Assembly (NCBI RefSeq): GCF_001650345.1
Contig: NZ_LVHF01000012.1
Span: forward strand, 1,178,001-1,242,000
Origin: Photobacterium jeanii
GTDB lineage: Bacteria > Pseudomonadota > Gammaproteobacteria > Enterobacterales > Vibrionaceae
Direction: 5' to 3'
DNA: 64,000 nucleotides
This document shows positions 45,756 to 55,766 of this stretch, in pieces. How positions within the stretch are numbered: position 1 is the first letter of the stretch; every line of letters starts with the position of its first letter. Below the pieces are notes generated by a model. The model made no database searches and had not been told where the DNA came from. It was given only the letters and a program-made list of their open reading frames with translations. A program made the position numbers and the translations under genes.

Positions 45756-46635
45756 CGATAGGTACCTCTGTTGGCGTAGGTTTCACTAATAGTCGCTCAA
45801 CAAAAAACTCTAGGTGTCCACCTGCACTCGTTGGCATTGGCCAAGTTAACGCTTTATTCGCTAACGATGACAGTGCCAATGCTGCAGGACTTTTAGGGTA
45901 AGCATCAACCACAATTTTTTGACGCTTCACTGACTGACGCACTTTGTCGTCCAGTGGCACACACGCCACCAATTCTAAATTGGCGTGTAGGAAGCGTTCC
46001 GTTACCCGTGTTAATTTGGCATACAGTTCGCGACCTTCACGGTAGCTGCGTACCATGTTGGCCACAATCTTAAAGCGCTGTACATCATATTCACGGCTAA
46101 GAATTTTGATCAGAGCATAAGCATCGGTGATCGATGTTGGCTCATCACACACCACCACCAGCACTTCTTGCGCGGCGCGAGAGAAACTCAGCACCATGTC
46201 AGAAATACCCGCTGCGGTATCGACCAATAAAACATCGATATCATTTGGCAAGCTACCAAATGCTCGAATTAAGCCTGCGTGTTGTGCTGGCGTTAACTCG
46301 GCCATATTTTGCGTACCTGACGAGGCAGGAATAATCTGCACCCCGTAAGGACCTTCAACAATAATATCTTGAAGGTCACACAGCCCTGCTAGTACGTGCG
46401 ATAAGTTACGTCCCGCACGCAGTCCTAGCATAATATCGACATTAGCCAGCCCCAAGTCGGCGTCCAGTACCATGACCTTCTTGCCCTGACGAGCCATTGA
46501 GATTGCCATATTGAGCGTGACATTGGTTTTACCAACTCCACCCTTACCACCAGTTACTGTGATCACTCGGGTTGAAGAGAGTTTAGTCATACGGCGTAGG
46601 CCGCTCGCTTGATCCTGCATCATGTTCTCAATCAT
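45748..46635 (-). CDS. flhG: Flagellar number regulator FlhG (FleN/MinD-like ATPase)
   Basis: 295 residues. The N-terminal basic helix carries the FlhF-activating segment (QASGLRRMTK), followed by deviant Walker A GGKGGVGKTNVTLN (about 29-42), VDTAAGISD and a C-terminal amphipathic membrane-targeting segment. FlhG counts flagella by restraining FlhF and the master regulator FlrA/FleQ. It overlaps both flhF and fliA by eight bases, so the trio is translationally coupled. Confidence 0.95.
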   Translation of the reverse strand: MIENMMQDQASGLRRMTKLSSTRVITVTGGKGGVGKTNVTLNMAISMARQGKKVMVLDADLGLANVDIMLGLRAGRNLSHVLAGLCDLQDIIVEGPYGVQIIPASSGTQNMAELTPAQHAGLIRAFGSLPNDIDVLLVDTAAGISDMVLSFSRAAQEVLVVVCDEPTSITDAYALIKILSREYDVQRFKIVANMVRSYREGRELYAKLTRVTERFLHANLELVACVPLDDKVRQSVKRQKIVVDAYPKSPAALALSSLANKALTWPMPTSAGGHLEFFVERLLVKPTPTEVPIGE

Positions 46636-48289
46636 AAAAATCTGCCGCCTGATTTTCTGAATTGTCGCTACTCCAGAAATGAGGTTGCTGACTAATTTCT
46701 TGTTCTAATAGTTCGTTGGCACGTGCCGCCAGATATTTGCCAGAGGCTACTTTGATATCTTCAGGTACACGTTGACCATCGGCCAAATACGCAATAGGTA
46801 GTGCATTTTCAATCGTCACGCACATTACCTCACCCAAACTTAATGACTCATCAAGCTTGGTTAACACACAACCTGATAATGGTATCCGACGGAAATGTTC
46901 AATCGTTTCATGCAACACACGACGCTGCGCGGTTGATGGTAATACCAATAGACTGCGGATTTGTGCTCCGCTATTTTGCATCAATGTATCAAGTTGTTCT
47001 GACAGGCGAATATCGCGCTGTCCCATCCCTGCGGTATCCAATAAAACCAGTCGACGATGACGTAACTGGTGAAGTATATCGGCCAGTTCTTCAGCATCTT
47101 TAGCAACTCTTACCGGACAGCCTAAAATTCGACCATAAGTAGAAAGTTGCTCGTGGGCACCGATACGGTAAGTATCTGTTGTGACGAGGGCAATTTCTTC
47201 TGGACCAAAATCCATTGCCGCACGCGCTGCCAGCTTAGCGATAGTGGTCGTTTTACCCACCCCTGTCGGCCCTAACAGTGCCACTACCCCACCGGTTTCT
47301 AAAATACAGTCATCGGTGGTGATAATTTGATCCGCTAGCAACTCCAGCAATGCTGGCCACGCTTCATGCGCAGGCACATCTTCTGGAATATAACAGGCGA
47401 GCTGATCACTTAATTCAGGTGATAAGCCCATTTTCTCTAGGCGTTTGATCATCATGGCGCGCATTGGCTCACGACGCTCAACCTCTTGCCACATCAAGCC
47501 AGATAGTTGATGTTCAAGCAGGCGGCGGATAGATGCCATTTCATTGCGCATCGCATCCATTTCATCCATGTTCGAGGATGATTTTGGCTCATAACGAGAT
47601 GGGTCTAAGCGATTACCGCCACGCTCACCAAATGAAGAACGAGGGTTGTTCTGCTGACCACGATAGCCTTGATTGCGATTATTGCCGCCAGACCACTCTT
47701 GCTGATCGTCATAGCTTTTAGAATTCGGACGCTTGTAATCACCAATATCAAGCGCGTGTTTCGCTGGTTGGCGCTTACCTAAACCACTATAGCCACCACT
47801 TTGTTGATTGCGGTTCTGGCTATGCCCTTGATTGTGATTATTGTTGGCACGACGTGGTTCATGCTGCTCTTGACGAGAAGGGCGCATGTTATCGCGCTCG
47901 TAACCATAATCACGGGCATTGTTTTGATGCTTAGATTGACGCTGTAACAGTGCTGACAGCGAATCTTCTTCACTGCCACCCTCTTGTGCGTTGTCTTGCC
48001 CTTGATAGTTTTGCAGCATGTTAGCAAAACGGCTTCCCGCCGATTGCTTAAGCTGTACCTTATCGTCAGCCAGTTTACGTTTCGCTTGACCTAAGCGATT
48101 GGCTAAGTCGTCACGGACTGGAGATGGTGGCGGCGGCTGATTGCCGGAGTCATTATCCACAGCGGCAACAATTTCCACCCCGCCGGTGACTTTTTTATTC
48201 GACATGATCACTGCATCCGAGCCAAGTTCTTCCTTCACTTGGCTCAATGCGGTTCGCATGTCTTTGGCAAAAAATCGTTTAATCTTCAA
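46628..48289 (-). CDS. flhF: SRP-type GTPase FlhF, polar flagellum placement
   Basis: 553 residues from a TTG start (TTGAAGATTAAACG) with GGGAATAG upstream. The N-terminal B domain (MKIKRFFAKDMRTALSQV) is followed by a long Asn/Gln/Arg-rich low-complexity segment (about 110-225, NHNQGHSQNRNQQSGG), the N domain, and the GTPase domain with GPTGVGKTTTIAKLA (about 343-357), DTAGMGQRD and TKLDES. FlhF recruits the first flagellar parts to the pole. The low-complexity segment makes it longer than most FlhF proteins. Confidence 0.95.
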   Translation of the reverse strand: MKIKRFFAKDMRTALSQVKEELGSDAVIMSNKKVTGGVEIVAAVDNDSGNQPPPPSPVRDDLANRLGQAKRKLADDKVQLKQSAGSRFANMLQNYQGQDNAQEGGSEEDSLSALLQRQSKHQNNARDYGYERDNMRPSRQEQHEPRRANNNHNQGHSQNRNQQSGGYSGLGKRQPAKHALDIGDYKRPNSKSYDDQQEWSGGNNRNQGYRGQQNNPRSSFGERGGNRLDPSRYEPKSSSNMDEMDAMRNEMASIRRLLEHQLSGLMWQEVERREPMRAMMIKRLEKMGLSPELSDQLACYIPEDVPAHEAWPALLELLADQIITTDDCILETGGVVALLGPTGVGKTTTIAKLAARAAMDFGPEEIALVTTDTYRIGAHEQLSTYGRILGCPVRVAKDAEELADILHQLRHRRLVLLDTAGMGQRDIRLSEQLDTLMQNSGAQIRSLLVLPSTAQRRVLHETIEHFRRIPLSGCVLTKLDESLSLGEVMCVTIENALPIAYLADGQRVPEDIKVASGKYLAARANELLEQEISQQPHFWSSDNSENQAADFYD

Positions 48290-48398
48290 TCTACTATTCC
48301 CGTCAAATGGCGTAACACCATATTTCAGAGTGGTTCAGCAAGCGTAAACGCGAGCAACTAAAAGGGGTTAACAGCCTTAGCTTATGTGCTGACTGCGG

Positions 48399-50495
48399 TT
48401 AATTACCCACGGCATTTACAATGCGAATTTGTTTTTCATCAGGTACTTCCTGATAAGACAAGACACGCAAGCTTGGAATGGTATTTTTCACAAACTTCGC
48501 CAGTGTCGAGCGTAGGACGCCAGAAGTCAGTAATACTGCTGGTTCGCCTTTTAATTCTTGTTGTTGCGTCGCTTCGGTTAGCGAGCGTTGCAAGCGTTCT
48601 GCCAAGCCAGGTTCGATACCTGTTGATTCGCCTCCGGCAGACTGCATCGTTTGATGCAATATTTGTTCCAACTCTGGCACTAAAGTGATAACAGGAAGTT
48701 CTGGCTCTATACCGTTGATTTCCTGAACAATTAGACGTTTTAATGATATGCGAACCGCGGCAGTAAGAATGTCAGGATCTTGACTCTTCGGTGCGTACTC
48801 CGACAATGTCTGTACTATGGTACGAATATCTCGGATTGGAATGCCTTCATGCAGCAAGTTCTGCATCACTTTCACAACCACACCCAATGAGATTTGATCC
48901 GGTACAAAACCTTCAACCAACTTAGGTGTTGATTGACCAAGCATTTCAAGCAGATTCTGTACTTCTTCATGACCCAGTAGCTGCGCGGCACTGTTGGTCA
49001 ATATCTGGCTTAAGTGCGTTGCCAGTACCGTCGCGGCATCTACCACGGTATAGCCAAGCGCTTGTGCATGTTCACGTTGTGATTCCATGATCCACACCGC
49101 TTCTAAGCCAAAGGCAGGGTCAGTGGTCACTTCGCCGTCGATAGAACCAAACACTTGCCCTGGGTTAATCGCCAGCTCCATGTTGTGGTGAATATTGGCC
49201 TCACCACAGGCAACGCCCATCAAGCTAATACGATAGCTGTTGGGTGGTAATTCCAAGTTATCGCGGATATGTACTGGCGGTACCAGAAAGCCAAAGTCTT
49301 GCGAGAGCTTCTTCCGTACCCCTTTCACGCGCTCAAGCAGTTCACCGCCTTGCTCTTTATCCACCATAGGGATCAAACGGTAACCCACTTCCAGCCCGAT
49401 AATGTCGACCGGCTGAACATCGTCCCACGATAGCTCTTTTGACGGTGGTGTCGTTGCCAGCTCGGTGGACGCTTCTTCTTTCTCCACCAACTCGGCTTCT
49501 TTTTGTTTCTTCACTCGCCAATAAGCAATGGCGCCAATTAACAGCGCAAGTAGCAAGAATGGGATGTGTGGCATCCCCGGCACGATGCCCATTACAAACA
49601 AGATGGCACCTGTGATGATCAACGCCTGCGGGTTGTTGAACATCTGGAAATACATCTGCTGGCCCATATCCTCGTCAGTATTTTGACGAGTTACCATCAT
49701 TGCTGCACCAATTGACAACAAAAGTGACGGAATTTGAGCAACCAAGCCATCACCAATGGTTAGCAAGCTATAAATTTCAAGCGCCTGACCAAACGCTAGG
49801 CCATGCTGACCCATGCCGATCACGAGTCCACCGATGATGTTGATACACAAAATCAAGATACCGGCGATGGCGTCACCTTTTACAAATTTTGACGCACCAT
49901 CCATAGAACCGTAGAAATCCGCCTCTTTGGTCACTTCACCACGACGGGTACGCGCTTGCTCTTGGTCAATCAAGCCTGCGTTCAAATCGGCATCGATAGC
50001 CATCTGTTTACCCGGTAAGGCATCCAAGGTGAAACGGGCACTTACTTCCGAGATACGACCCGCACCTTTGGTAACAACCATGAAGTTAATGATCATCAAG
50101 ATCAGGAATACCACCAGACCAACGGCGTAGTTACCACCAATCACCACCGAGCCAAAAGCATCGATAACTTGACCAGCGGCATCCGAACCCTCGTGTCCAT
50201 ACAGGAGAACCACACGGGTTGACGCGACGTTTAGCGCTAGACGTAACAAGGTCGCAATAAGCAGTACTGTTGGGAAAGCAGCAAAATCGAGCGGACGACG
50301 GGTATAGATAGTCACCAGCAATACCACCATTGCTAGTGCGATATTGAACGAGAACGCCATATCCAACAGGATCGGCGGCATCGGCAAAATCACCATCGCC
50401 AAAGTTGCAAGCACCAAAATTGGCGCTCCTACCGATGGCATGGATTTAAGGCGAGACAGCGGTAATTTATCCGCTAAAGCAGCAGGCAGTTTCAT
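48399..50495 (-). CDS. flhA: Flagellar export gate protein FlhA
   Basis: 698 residues, typical length. Eight N-terminal membrane helices (about 25-325) with the cytoplasmic FHIPEP loop (RFTLDALPGKQMAIDADLN, about 152-170), then a large cytoplasmic domain that docks chaperone-substrate complexes and forms a nonameric ring. A sigma-54 promoter lies about 90 bases upstream, so flhA starts a new transcription unit separate from fliE-flhB. Confidence 0.96.
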   Translation of the reverse strand: MKLPAALADKLPLSRLKSMPSVGAPILVLATLAMVILPMPPILLDMAFSFNIALAMVVLLVTIYTRRPLDFAAFPTVLLIATLLRLALNVASTRVVLLYGHEGSDAAGQVIDAFGSVVIGGNYAVGLVVFLILMIINFMVVTKGAGRISEVSARFTLDALPGKQMAIDADLNAGLIDQEQARTRRGEVTKEADFYGSMDGASKFVKGDAIAGILILCINIIGGLVIGMGQHGLAFGQALEIYSLLTIGDGLVAQIPSLLLSIGAAMMVTRQNTDEDMGQQMYFQMFNNPQALIITGAILFVMGIVPGMPHIPFLLLALLIGAIAYWRVKKQKEAELVEKEEASTELATTPPSKELSWDDVQPVDIIGLEVGYRLIPMVDKEQGGELLERVKGVRKKLSQDFGFLVPPVHIRDNLELPPNSYRISLMGVACGEANIHHNMELAINPGQVFGSIDGEVTTDPAFGLEAVWIMESQREHAQALGYTVVDAATVLATHLSQILTNSAAQLLGHEEVQNLLEMLGQSTPKLVEGFVPDQISLGVVVKVMQNLLHEGIPIRDIRTIVQTLSEYAPKSQDPDILTAAVRISLKRLIVQEINGIEPELPVITLVPELEQILHQTMQSAGGESTGIEPGLAERLQRSLTEATQQQELKGEPAVLLTSGVLRSTLAKFVKNTIPSLRVLSYQEVPDEKQIRIVNAVGN

Positions 50496-50584
50496 TCAAT
50501 CGTTACACGTCTTGTCGCTCAGAATATGAGTATTATGGTTATGGCGAATATTCTAAGGTTTCCACCAAAAAAACGAAATAGTAA

Positions 50585-50601
50585 AGCAACAATCATGCCC
50601 A
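50585..50601 (-). promoter_or_regulatory. Sigma-54 promoter of the flhA-flhF-flhG-fliA operon
   Basis: On the minus strand TTGGGCATGATTGTTGCTTT contains GG-N10-GC with correct spacing and close agreement to TGGCAC-N5-TTGC. In Vibrio the flhA operon is known to be sigma-54/FlrC dependent. It lies in the 240-base gap between flhB and flhA; the rest of that gap shows nothing. Confidence 0.8.
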
Positions 50602-50735
50602 AATAAACGACAATTTTTTGACCAAAATTGATTTTGGAGATAGCTCACAAATTGATACTGAGTGATTAAAATTCACACAATTCAATGTAAAACACGAGCC
50701 GCATTAATGGGCTATCAATTGCCGGCGTAAAAATG

Positions 50736-51866
50736 CTAGTGGCGGTATTCCGGTGGGATGTTATTTGCTTCTTTCGACAGTACAGGTTTCTTGCCCTGCC
50801 CTTTGCGGTATTGCTTAAGCTGATAAACGTATGCGAGCACTTGCGCCACAGCGATAAACAGGCCGTCGGGGATCTGCTGTTCAAGCTCTGTGGTGTGATA
50901 AATCGAACGCGCTAAAGGTGGCGATGGCACGATATCAATATCATTTTTGTTGGCGATTTCTCGGATTTTAAGCGCGATGTGATCGGTACCTTTAGCGATC
51001 ACAATCGGCGCGGCATCGATACTGGTGTCGTAACGAAGGGCTACCGAGAAGTGCTCCGGGTTGGTGATCACCACATCGGCTTGTGGAACTTCAGCCATCA
51101 TACGACGCTGCGCCATTTCACGCTGCAACATACGGATCCGCCCTTTAACTTCAGGCTTACCTTCGCTGTCTTTAAATTCGTCTTTGACCTCTTGCTTAGT
51201 CATTTTTAACTGTTCGTTATGCTGCCAAATCTGATACGGCACATCGATGGCAACCACCACCAGCAACGAGCAACAAATCAGCAGAATAAAGCGCATCAAC
51301 AGTTGCAGCGCATGATAGAAGTTATTGGGATAGAGCTCAGTGCTGATCAAAAACAAGTCGTTCAAACTGCTATACATCAAGTAGATAGCAATGCCCGCCA
51401 CCAACAACACTTTCAAAATCGATTTGATCAGCTCAACCCAGCTTTGCATCCCGAACATTCGCTTCAAACCGCTCATTGGGTTCATTTTCGATAGCTTAGG
51501 ACGCGCCGCTTCCGCAGAGAAACTCACGCCACCTAACGCAGCAGCGCCAATCAAGGCACAGGAAAACAAGAACGCCAGCACAATAAACAGTGGCATTGCG
51601 ATGTGTTTCAACGATTGGAGGACCACCGCAAACAACTTGGTGACATCGAAGATTTCTTCACGGCTTAACGTGAACATTTTTGTCATGATGGCAATCATGC
51701 CGTGGGCGAGGGTTTCGCCGAACCACATCAGTGATACGGCGCCTGCAACTAACACTGCAACGGATGCCAATTCTCTTGAGCGCGGTACTTGACCTTTCTC
51801 CCGCGCCTGCTCGAGCCTTCGGGGAGTGGCCTGTTCGGTACGTTCCTGACCGTCGGAATCTGCCAT
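50736..51866 (-). CDS. flhB: Flagellar export switch protein FlhB, with NPEH at the cleavage site
   Basis: 376 residues. The basic N-terminus has the family signature QERTEQATPRRLEQAREKG (residues 7-25), then four membrane helices (about 33-52, 88-112, 145-165, 185-208) and the cytoplasmic domain. The autocleavage loop, at the same residue numbers as in Salmonella (269-272), reads N-P-E-H, not N-P-T-H. FlhB switches export from rod/hook to filament substrates after this cleavage. It is the last gene of the fliE-flhB operon. Confidence 0.95.
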   Translation of the reverse strand: MADSDGQERTEQATPRRLEQAREKGQVPRSRELASVAVLVAGAVSLMWFGETLAHGMIAIMTKMFTLSREEIFDVTKLFAVVLQSLKHIAMPLFIVLAFLFSCALIGAAALGGVSFSAEAARPKLSKMNPMSGLKRMFGMQSWVELIKSILKVLLVAGIAIYLMYSSLNDLFLISTELYPNNFYHALQLLMRFILLICCSLLVVVAIDVPYQIWQHNEQLKMTKQEVKDEFKDSEGKPEVKGRIRMLQREMAQRRMMAEVPQADVVITNPEHFSVALRYDTSIDAAPIVIAKGTDHIALKIREIANKNDIDIVPSPPLARSIYHTTELEQQIPDGLFIAVAQVLAYVYQLKQYRKGQGKKPVLSKEANNIPPEYRH

Positions 51867-51892
51867 GTCTGCTTCTACCTAACCTTACTGAC

Positions 51893-52675
51893 CTAACAAT
51901 CCAACCGGATCAAGCTACACACCTGATCGACACCTAACTGCCACTGATACTCGTACTGTGGCAGCATACCCATTAGCAAGAACCATGTAATGGTCAAGCC
52001 AAGTAATAATGCAAAAGAAAAACCGAGCGCAAAAATGTTTAACTGTGGTGCCGCACGGGTCATGACACCAAAAGACAGATTGACTGTCATCAGAGCGATA
52101 ATTCCCGCCAACGCCATATTCAATGCCGCTTTGAACATCAGACCAAACCAACCTGCTAGCTGATAATAGTCACCAGCTTCAAACATGGATTTACCAATCG
52201 GCAAGGTAGTGAAGCTCATGATCACCATCTGCAGCATCACCAAGTGGCCATCGGTCGATAGAAACAGCATCAGGGCAAACATCATAAATAGCTGACCCAA
52301 AACGGGCGTACTTTGGCCGTTGGCCGGGTCAACCATAGAGGCAAAACCAATACTCGATTGCATACCCAAGATCTGACCAAGCAACACGAACGTTTGGCTA
52401 ACAAATTGAGTCACTAGCCCCATGCAAACCCCAATCACCACTTGTTGCGCGATGATCAAAAAACCATGAAAAGATACCACTTGGATTTCTTTTGGCACCG
52501 CAGGCAAGGCTGGCATAACAGCAATAGTGACGGTGATAGCAAGATAGAGACGAATTTTAGGCGAGACAAAGCGAGCACCGAAGAAAGTCATCGACATTAA
52601 CATCGATGAAATTCGAACGAAGGGCCAAAAGTAATTCGCCATCCAATCGAGGAGCTGTGTCGCTGGGTACGACAT
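51893..52675 (-). CDS. fliR: Flagellar export gate protein FliR
   Basis: 260 residues with six hydrophobic segments. The N-terminal LLDWMANYFWPFVRISSML and ARFVSPKIRLYLAITVTIAVMP patterns are typical. FliR joins FliP and FliQ in the helical export gate in the membrane. It sits directly before flhB, as usual. Confidence 0.95.
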   Translation of the reverse strand: MSYPATQLLDWMANYFWPFVRISSMLMSMTFFGARFVSPKIRLYLAITVTIAVMPALPAVPKEIQVVSFHGFLIIAQQVVIGVCMGLVTQFVSQTFVLLGQILGMQSSIGFASMVDPANGQSTPVLGQLFMMFALMLFLSTDGHLVMLQMVIMSFTTLPIGKSMFEAGDYYQLAGWFGLMFKAALNMALAGIIALMTVNLSFGVMTRAAPQLNIFALGFSFALLLGLTITWFLLMGMLPQYEYQWQLGVDQVCSLIRLDC

Positions 52676-52770
52676 GGTTAGCGTTGTTCCATCTCGGTAT
52701 GTTTCATCTCGGTCATCTTGCGCATGTTATACGCACTCTCTGTTTAGCTGGGTTAGTGTGCGTTATCGCG

Positions 52771-53040
52771 CTAATACAATAATTGCGGTATTCGCTCTAT
52801 CACCCGATAGAAATAGTCCATTAACATACTGGTCATGGCATGACCAAATAACATCAAGGCTATCAAGGTAGCAACCAAACGCGGCAAGAAGCTCAAGGTT
52901 TGTTCGTTGATCGAGGTTGCCGCTTGGAATACGGCAACAATCAAACCAACCACCAAGCCCGGCAATACAATCATGCACACCATCACCAATACGATGTAGA
53001 GCGCATCTTGGAATATTTCGACAAACGCTTCAGGTGTCAT
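52771..53040 (-). CDS. fliQ: Flagellar export gate protein FliQ
   Basis: 89 residues, exactly the family length, with two membrane helices (about 15-40 and 52-75). MTPEAFVEIFQDALY and FQAATSINEQTLSFLPRL are characteristic. Four copies pack around FliP-FliR in the gate. The 95 bases between it and fliR hold no gene. Confidence 0.95.
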   Translation of the reverse strand: MTPEAFVEIFQDALYIVLVMVCMIVLPGLVVGLIVAVFQAATSINEQTLSFLPRLVATLIALMLFGHAMTSMLMDYFYRVIERIPQLLY

Positions 53041-53054
53041 GTTTCATCCTTAGG

Positions 53055-53888
53055 CTAAGTGCCAAAGCTGCCAGCCAAGGTCGACAAGATCAGGTTCCAA
53101 CCATCGACTAATACGAACAACATGAGTTTAAACGGCAATGAGACAATCATTGGCGATAGCATCATCATACCCATCGCCATTAGTACCGATGCCACCACTA
53201 AGTCGATGATCAAAAACGGCAAAAACAGCATAAAGCCAATTTGGAACGCCGTTTTCAACTCTGACGTAATAAAGGCTGGGATCAATACCGTCATCGGCAC
53301 TTCTTGCGGATCGGTCGCGCTAGAGCCAGACATGTTAACGAAGCTTTCGAGGTCTTTTACCCGCGTTTGCTTCAACATGAACTGACGGAGCGGATCTTGC
53401 GCTGCATTAAAGGCTTGCTCAGCATTGATCTCATCATTGATATAAGGCTGTACCGCTTGGGTATTGATCTGATCGATCACCGGCGACATGACATAAAACG
53501 TCATGAACATCGCGATCCCGATGATCACCTGATTTGATGGCGTCTGTTGCAAACCCATCGCTTGCCGAAGGATCGACATCACCACCACGATACGGGTAAA
53601 TGAGGTCATCAAGATGATAATGGCAGGCAAGAACCCTAGCGCTGTCATCAAGGCTAGGATTTGCAAGGTTACTGAATAATCTTCAGTGCCATCGGGATTC
53701 ACTGTGACCGAAAAGGCAGGGATACCACCGCCGTTTCGTTTTGCCACCATATGAGATGCGCCCTGCTCTGACTGCATTGCCCTCTCAGTGACAGTCACAG
53801 TGCCATCTTCTTCAGCTGCCCACGCAGATACGCTAAATAGTAAAGCACATGCTGCCAGAACAGCAGCCAACAGACCTTGTCTCATCAT
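53055..53888 (-). CDS. fliP: Flagellar export gate protein FliP
   Basis: 277 residues with a cleavable signal peptide (ends VSAWA), then a helix pair, the periplasmic loop and two C-terminal helices. [19 protein letters not shown] and [18 protein letters not shown] are highly conserved. Five copies form the core of the gate. It overlaps fliO by four bases. Confidence 0.96.
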   Translation of the reverse strand: MMRQGLLAAVLAACALLFSVSAWAAEEDGTVTVTERAMQSEQGASHMVAKRNGGGIPAFSVTVNPDGTEDYSVTLQILALMTALGFLPAIIILMTSFTRIVVVMSILRQAMGLQQTPSNQVIIGIAMFMTFYVMSPVIDQINTQAVQPYINDEINAEQAFNAAQDPLRQFMLKQTRVKDLESFVNMSGSSATDPQEVPMTVLIPAFITSELKTAFQIGFMLFLPFLIIDLVVASVLMAMGMMMLSPMIVSLPFKLMLFVLVDGWNLILSTLAGSFGT

Positions 53889-54286
53889 TGCTTATTCATA
53901 TCGTTTTTTAATAACTTGCCAAGCTGTGAGGCAAAATCAGGACGTTCCATTTCCGGCTCAGCTAATGGAGTGTCGAGCTTATTCAAGAGTGAGATGTTGT
54001 GTTGGGTTACACCAACTAACAACTGCTCATCACCCACTTGCACCAACACAATGCGCTCTTTCTGCCCCACAGGGATCTGTTTGATCACTTTAAGGCTACT
54101 GTCACCTTGTAGGTTTGGCAGACGCATTTTTTTCACGACAACTGCCAACACTAAGATCAACATCACCACCAGCATCAAAGACGCAAAGGTGGTGGTCATA
54201 TTAATTTCAGGTGGCGCAGCCATTGCTGGCAAACTTAATCCCGCCATCAGTAGCGGGATCAGCGTCAGAGTAACAAATCGAAACAT
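53885..54286 (-). CDS. fliO: Flagellar biosynthesis protein FliO
   Basis: 133 residues. Signal-like N-terminus (to about 23), one membrane helix (about 35-54, [19 protein letters not shown]) and a short cytoplasmic tail with [20 protein letters not shown], the FliO signature. It helps assemble the FliP ring. The family is poorly conserved, but position between fliN and fliP supports it. Confidence 0.92.
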   Translation of the reverse strand: MFRFVTLTLIPLLMAGLSLPAMAAPPEINMTTTFASLMLVVMLILVLAVVVKKMRLPNLQGDSSLKVIKQIPVGQKERIVLVQVGDEQLLVGVTQHNISLLNKLDTPLAEPEMERPDFASQLGKLLKNDMNKQ

Positions 54287-54305
54287 GGTGGTACTACCCT
54301 TTCGC

Positions 54306-54698
54306 TTAACGCAACTTCTTAATACGCTCAGTTTGGCTGATCACGTCAGTGAGACGAATACCAAACTTGTCGTTGACCACAACCACTTCGCCGTGGGCGA
54401 TCAAGGTGCCGTTTACCATCACATCCAGCGATTCACCCGCAATTCGATCAAGCTCAACTACCGAGCCTTGGTTCAATTGCAGTAAGTTACGGATACTGAT
54501 TTGAGTACGACCGACTTCCATCGAAATGGTCACCGGAATATCCATGATGGTATCGAGTTTACGACGCTCATCTTCAGAAATCGGTGAGCTCTCGTCGGTT
54601 AATTCTTCAAGCGGCGCAGCCTGTACACTTTCTTCATCCGCTTGCTCCGCCAGCGCCGCAGCCCAATCGTCAGCAATTTGTTGGTCATTTTGAGACAT
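54306..54698 (-). CDS. fliN: Flagellar switch protein FliN
   Basis: 130 residues. An acidic N-terminal part (about 1-50) and the SpoA domain: IPVTISMEVGRTQISIRNLLQLNQGSVVELDR pattern (about 54-85) and LIAHGEVVVVNDKFGIRLTDV. It builds the lower C-ring with FliM and docks FliH. It lies 14 bases after fliM. Confidence 0.96.
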   Translation of the reverse strand: MSQNDQQIADDWAAALAEQADEESVQAAPLEELTDESSPISEDERRKLDTIMDIPVTISMEVGRTQISIRNLLQLNQGSVVELDRIAGESLDVMVNGTLIAHGEVVVVNDKFGIRLTDVISQTERIKKLR

Positions 54699-54712
54699 GA
54701 TTACACCTATGG

Positions 54713-55759
54713 TTATTCGTCATCGTTAATTTCCATCAACGCGCTGCCTAACGCATCACGGTCGAGGAAGGCCAGATCGGTTTTCACCATATCTGGACGT
54801 TTCAACTTCTCGGTAATTTTCAGTGCTACGTTATCGCCTGATTTACCCATTTTTGCGCGATAGGTTGGGAGGTCTTCAACAAACACCGTTGCCGCCCCCG
54901 GCATATCAATCGGGATCACGTCTCCCGTTTGCAGCTCCATCAAATCCCGCAGGGTTAAATCTACGTCTAACAACTTAGCACGCATATTCACTGGCACATC
55001 CATGATTTCGTCACGCAGTGCCTTGCTCCAACGAACATCGGTATCCATCTTGTCTGACTGAACACCGGCGTCCAATAATTCACGAATGGGCTCAACCATG
55101 GAGTACGGCATCACCACGTGGAAGTCACCGCCACCACCATCGACTTCGATGTGGAAAGAGCTCACCACAATCACTTCGGTTGGGCTGACAATGTTAGCCA
55201 TGGTCGGGTTCACTTCAGAGTCGAGGTACTCGAACTCAACCCCCATCACTGGTGACCATGCTTCACGGTAATCCTCAAACACCAGTTTCAGCAGCATTTG
55301 AACAATGCGGCGCTCCGTTGGGGTAAATTCACGACCTTCAATCTTGGCGTGGAAACGACCATCACCACCAAAGAAGTTTTCTACCAGAATAAACACCAAG
55401 CGGGCTTCCATGGTGATAAGACCCGTACCTTTTAGCGGACGGAATCGCACCATGTTTAAACTTGTCGGTACATACAGTGTGTTTTGGTATTCACCAAACT
55501 TGATCATCTGTACACCGTTGATCGATACTTCCGCCGTTTTGCGCAGCATATTAAATAAGCTAATGCGCATGTGGCGGGCAAAACGCTCGTTGATCAATTC
55601 GAGCGTTGGCATCCGTCCACGGACAATCCGGTCTTGCGATGAGAAGTCAAAGGTCGTGGCCGTGGAGGCTTCACCGCCATCAAGGCCCTCATCATCTTCT
55701 ACATCATCAACACCGTGTAACAGGGCATCAATTTCGTCTTGGGTTAATAGATCACTCAC
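54713..55759 (-). CDS. fliM: Flagellar switch protein FliM
   Basis: 348 residues. The N-terminal CheY-P docking peptide is LTQDEIDALLHGV (about residues 5-17), then the middle domain with GTGLITMEARLVF and GG loop, and a C-terminal SpoA domain. It receives phospho-CheY and sets rotation direction. The docking peptide resembles the triple repeats in the CheA linker and the CheZ tail encoded in this same window. Confidence 0.96.
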   Translation of the reverse strand: MSDLLTQDEIDALLHGVDDVEDDEGLDGGEASTATTFDFSSQDRIVRGRMPTLELINERFARHMRISLFNMLRKTAEVSINGVQMIKFGEYQNTLYVPTSLNMVRFRPLKGTGLITMEARLVFILVENFFGGDGRFHAKIEGREFTPTERRIVQMLLKLVFEDYREAWSPVMGVEFEYLDSEVNPTMANIVSPTEVIVVSSFHIEVDGGGGDFHVVMPYSMVEPIRELLDAGVQSDKMDTDVRWSKALRDEIMDVPVNMRAKLLDVDLTLRDLMELQTGDVIPIDMPGAATVFVEDLPTYRAKMGKSGDNVALKITEKLKRPDMVKTDLAFLDRDALGSALMEINDDE

Positions 55760-55766
55760 TTTGAAC

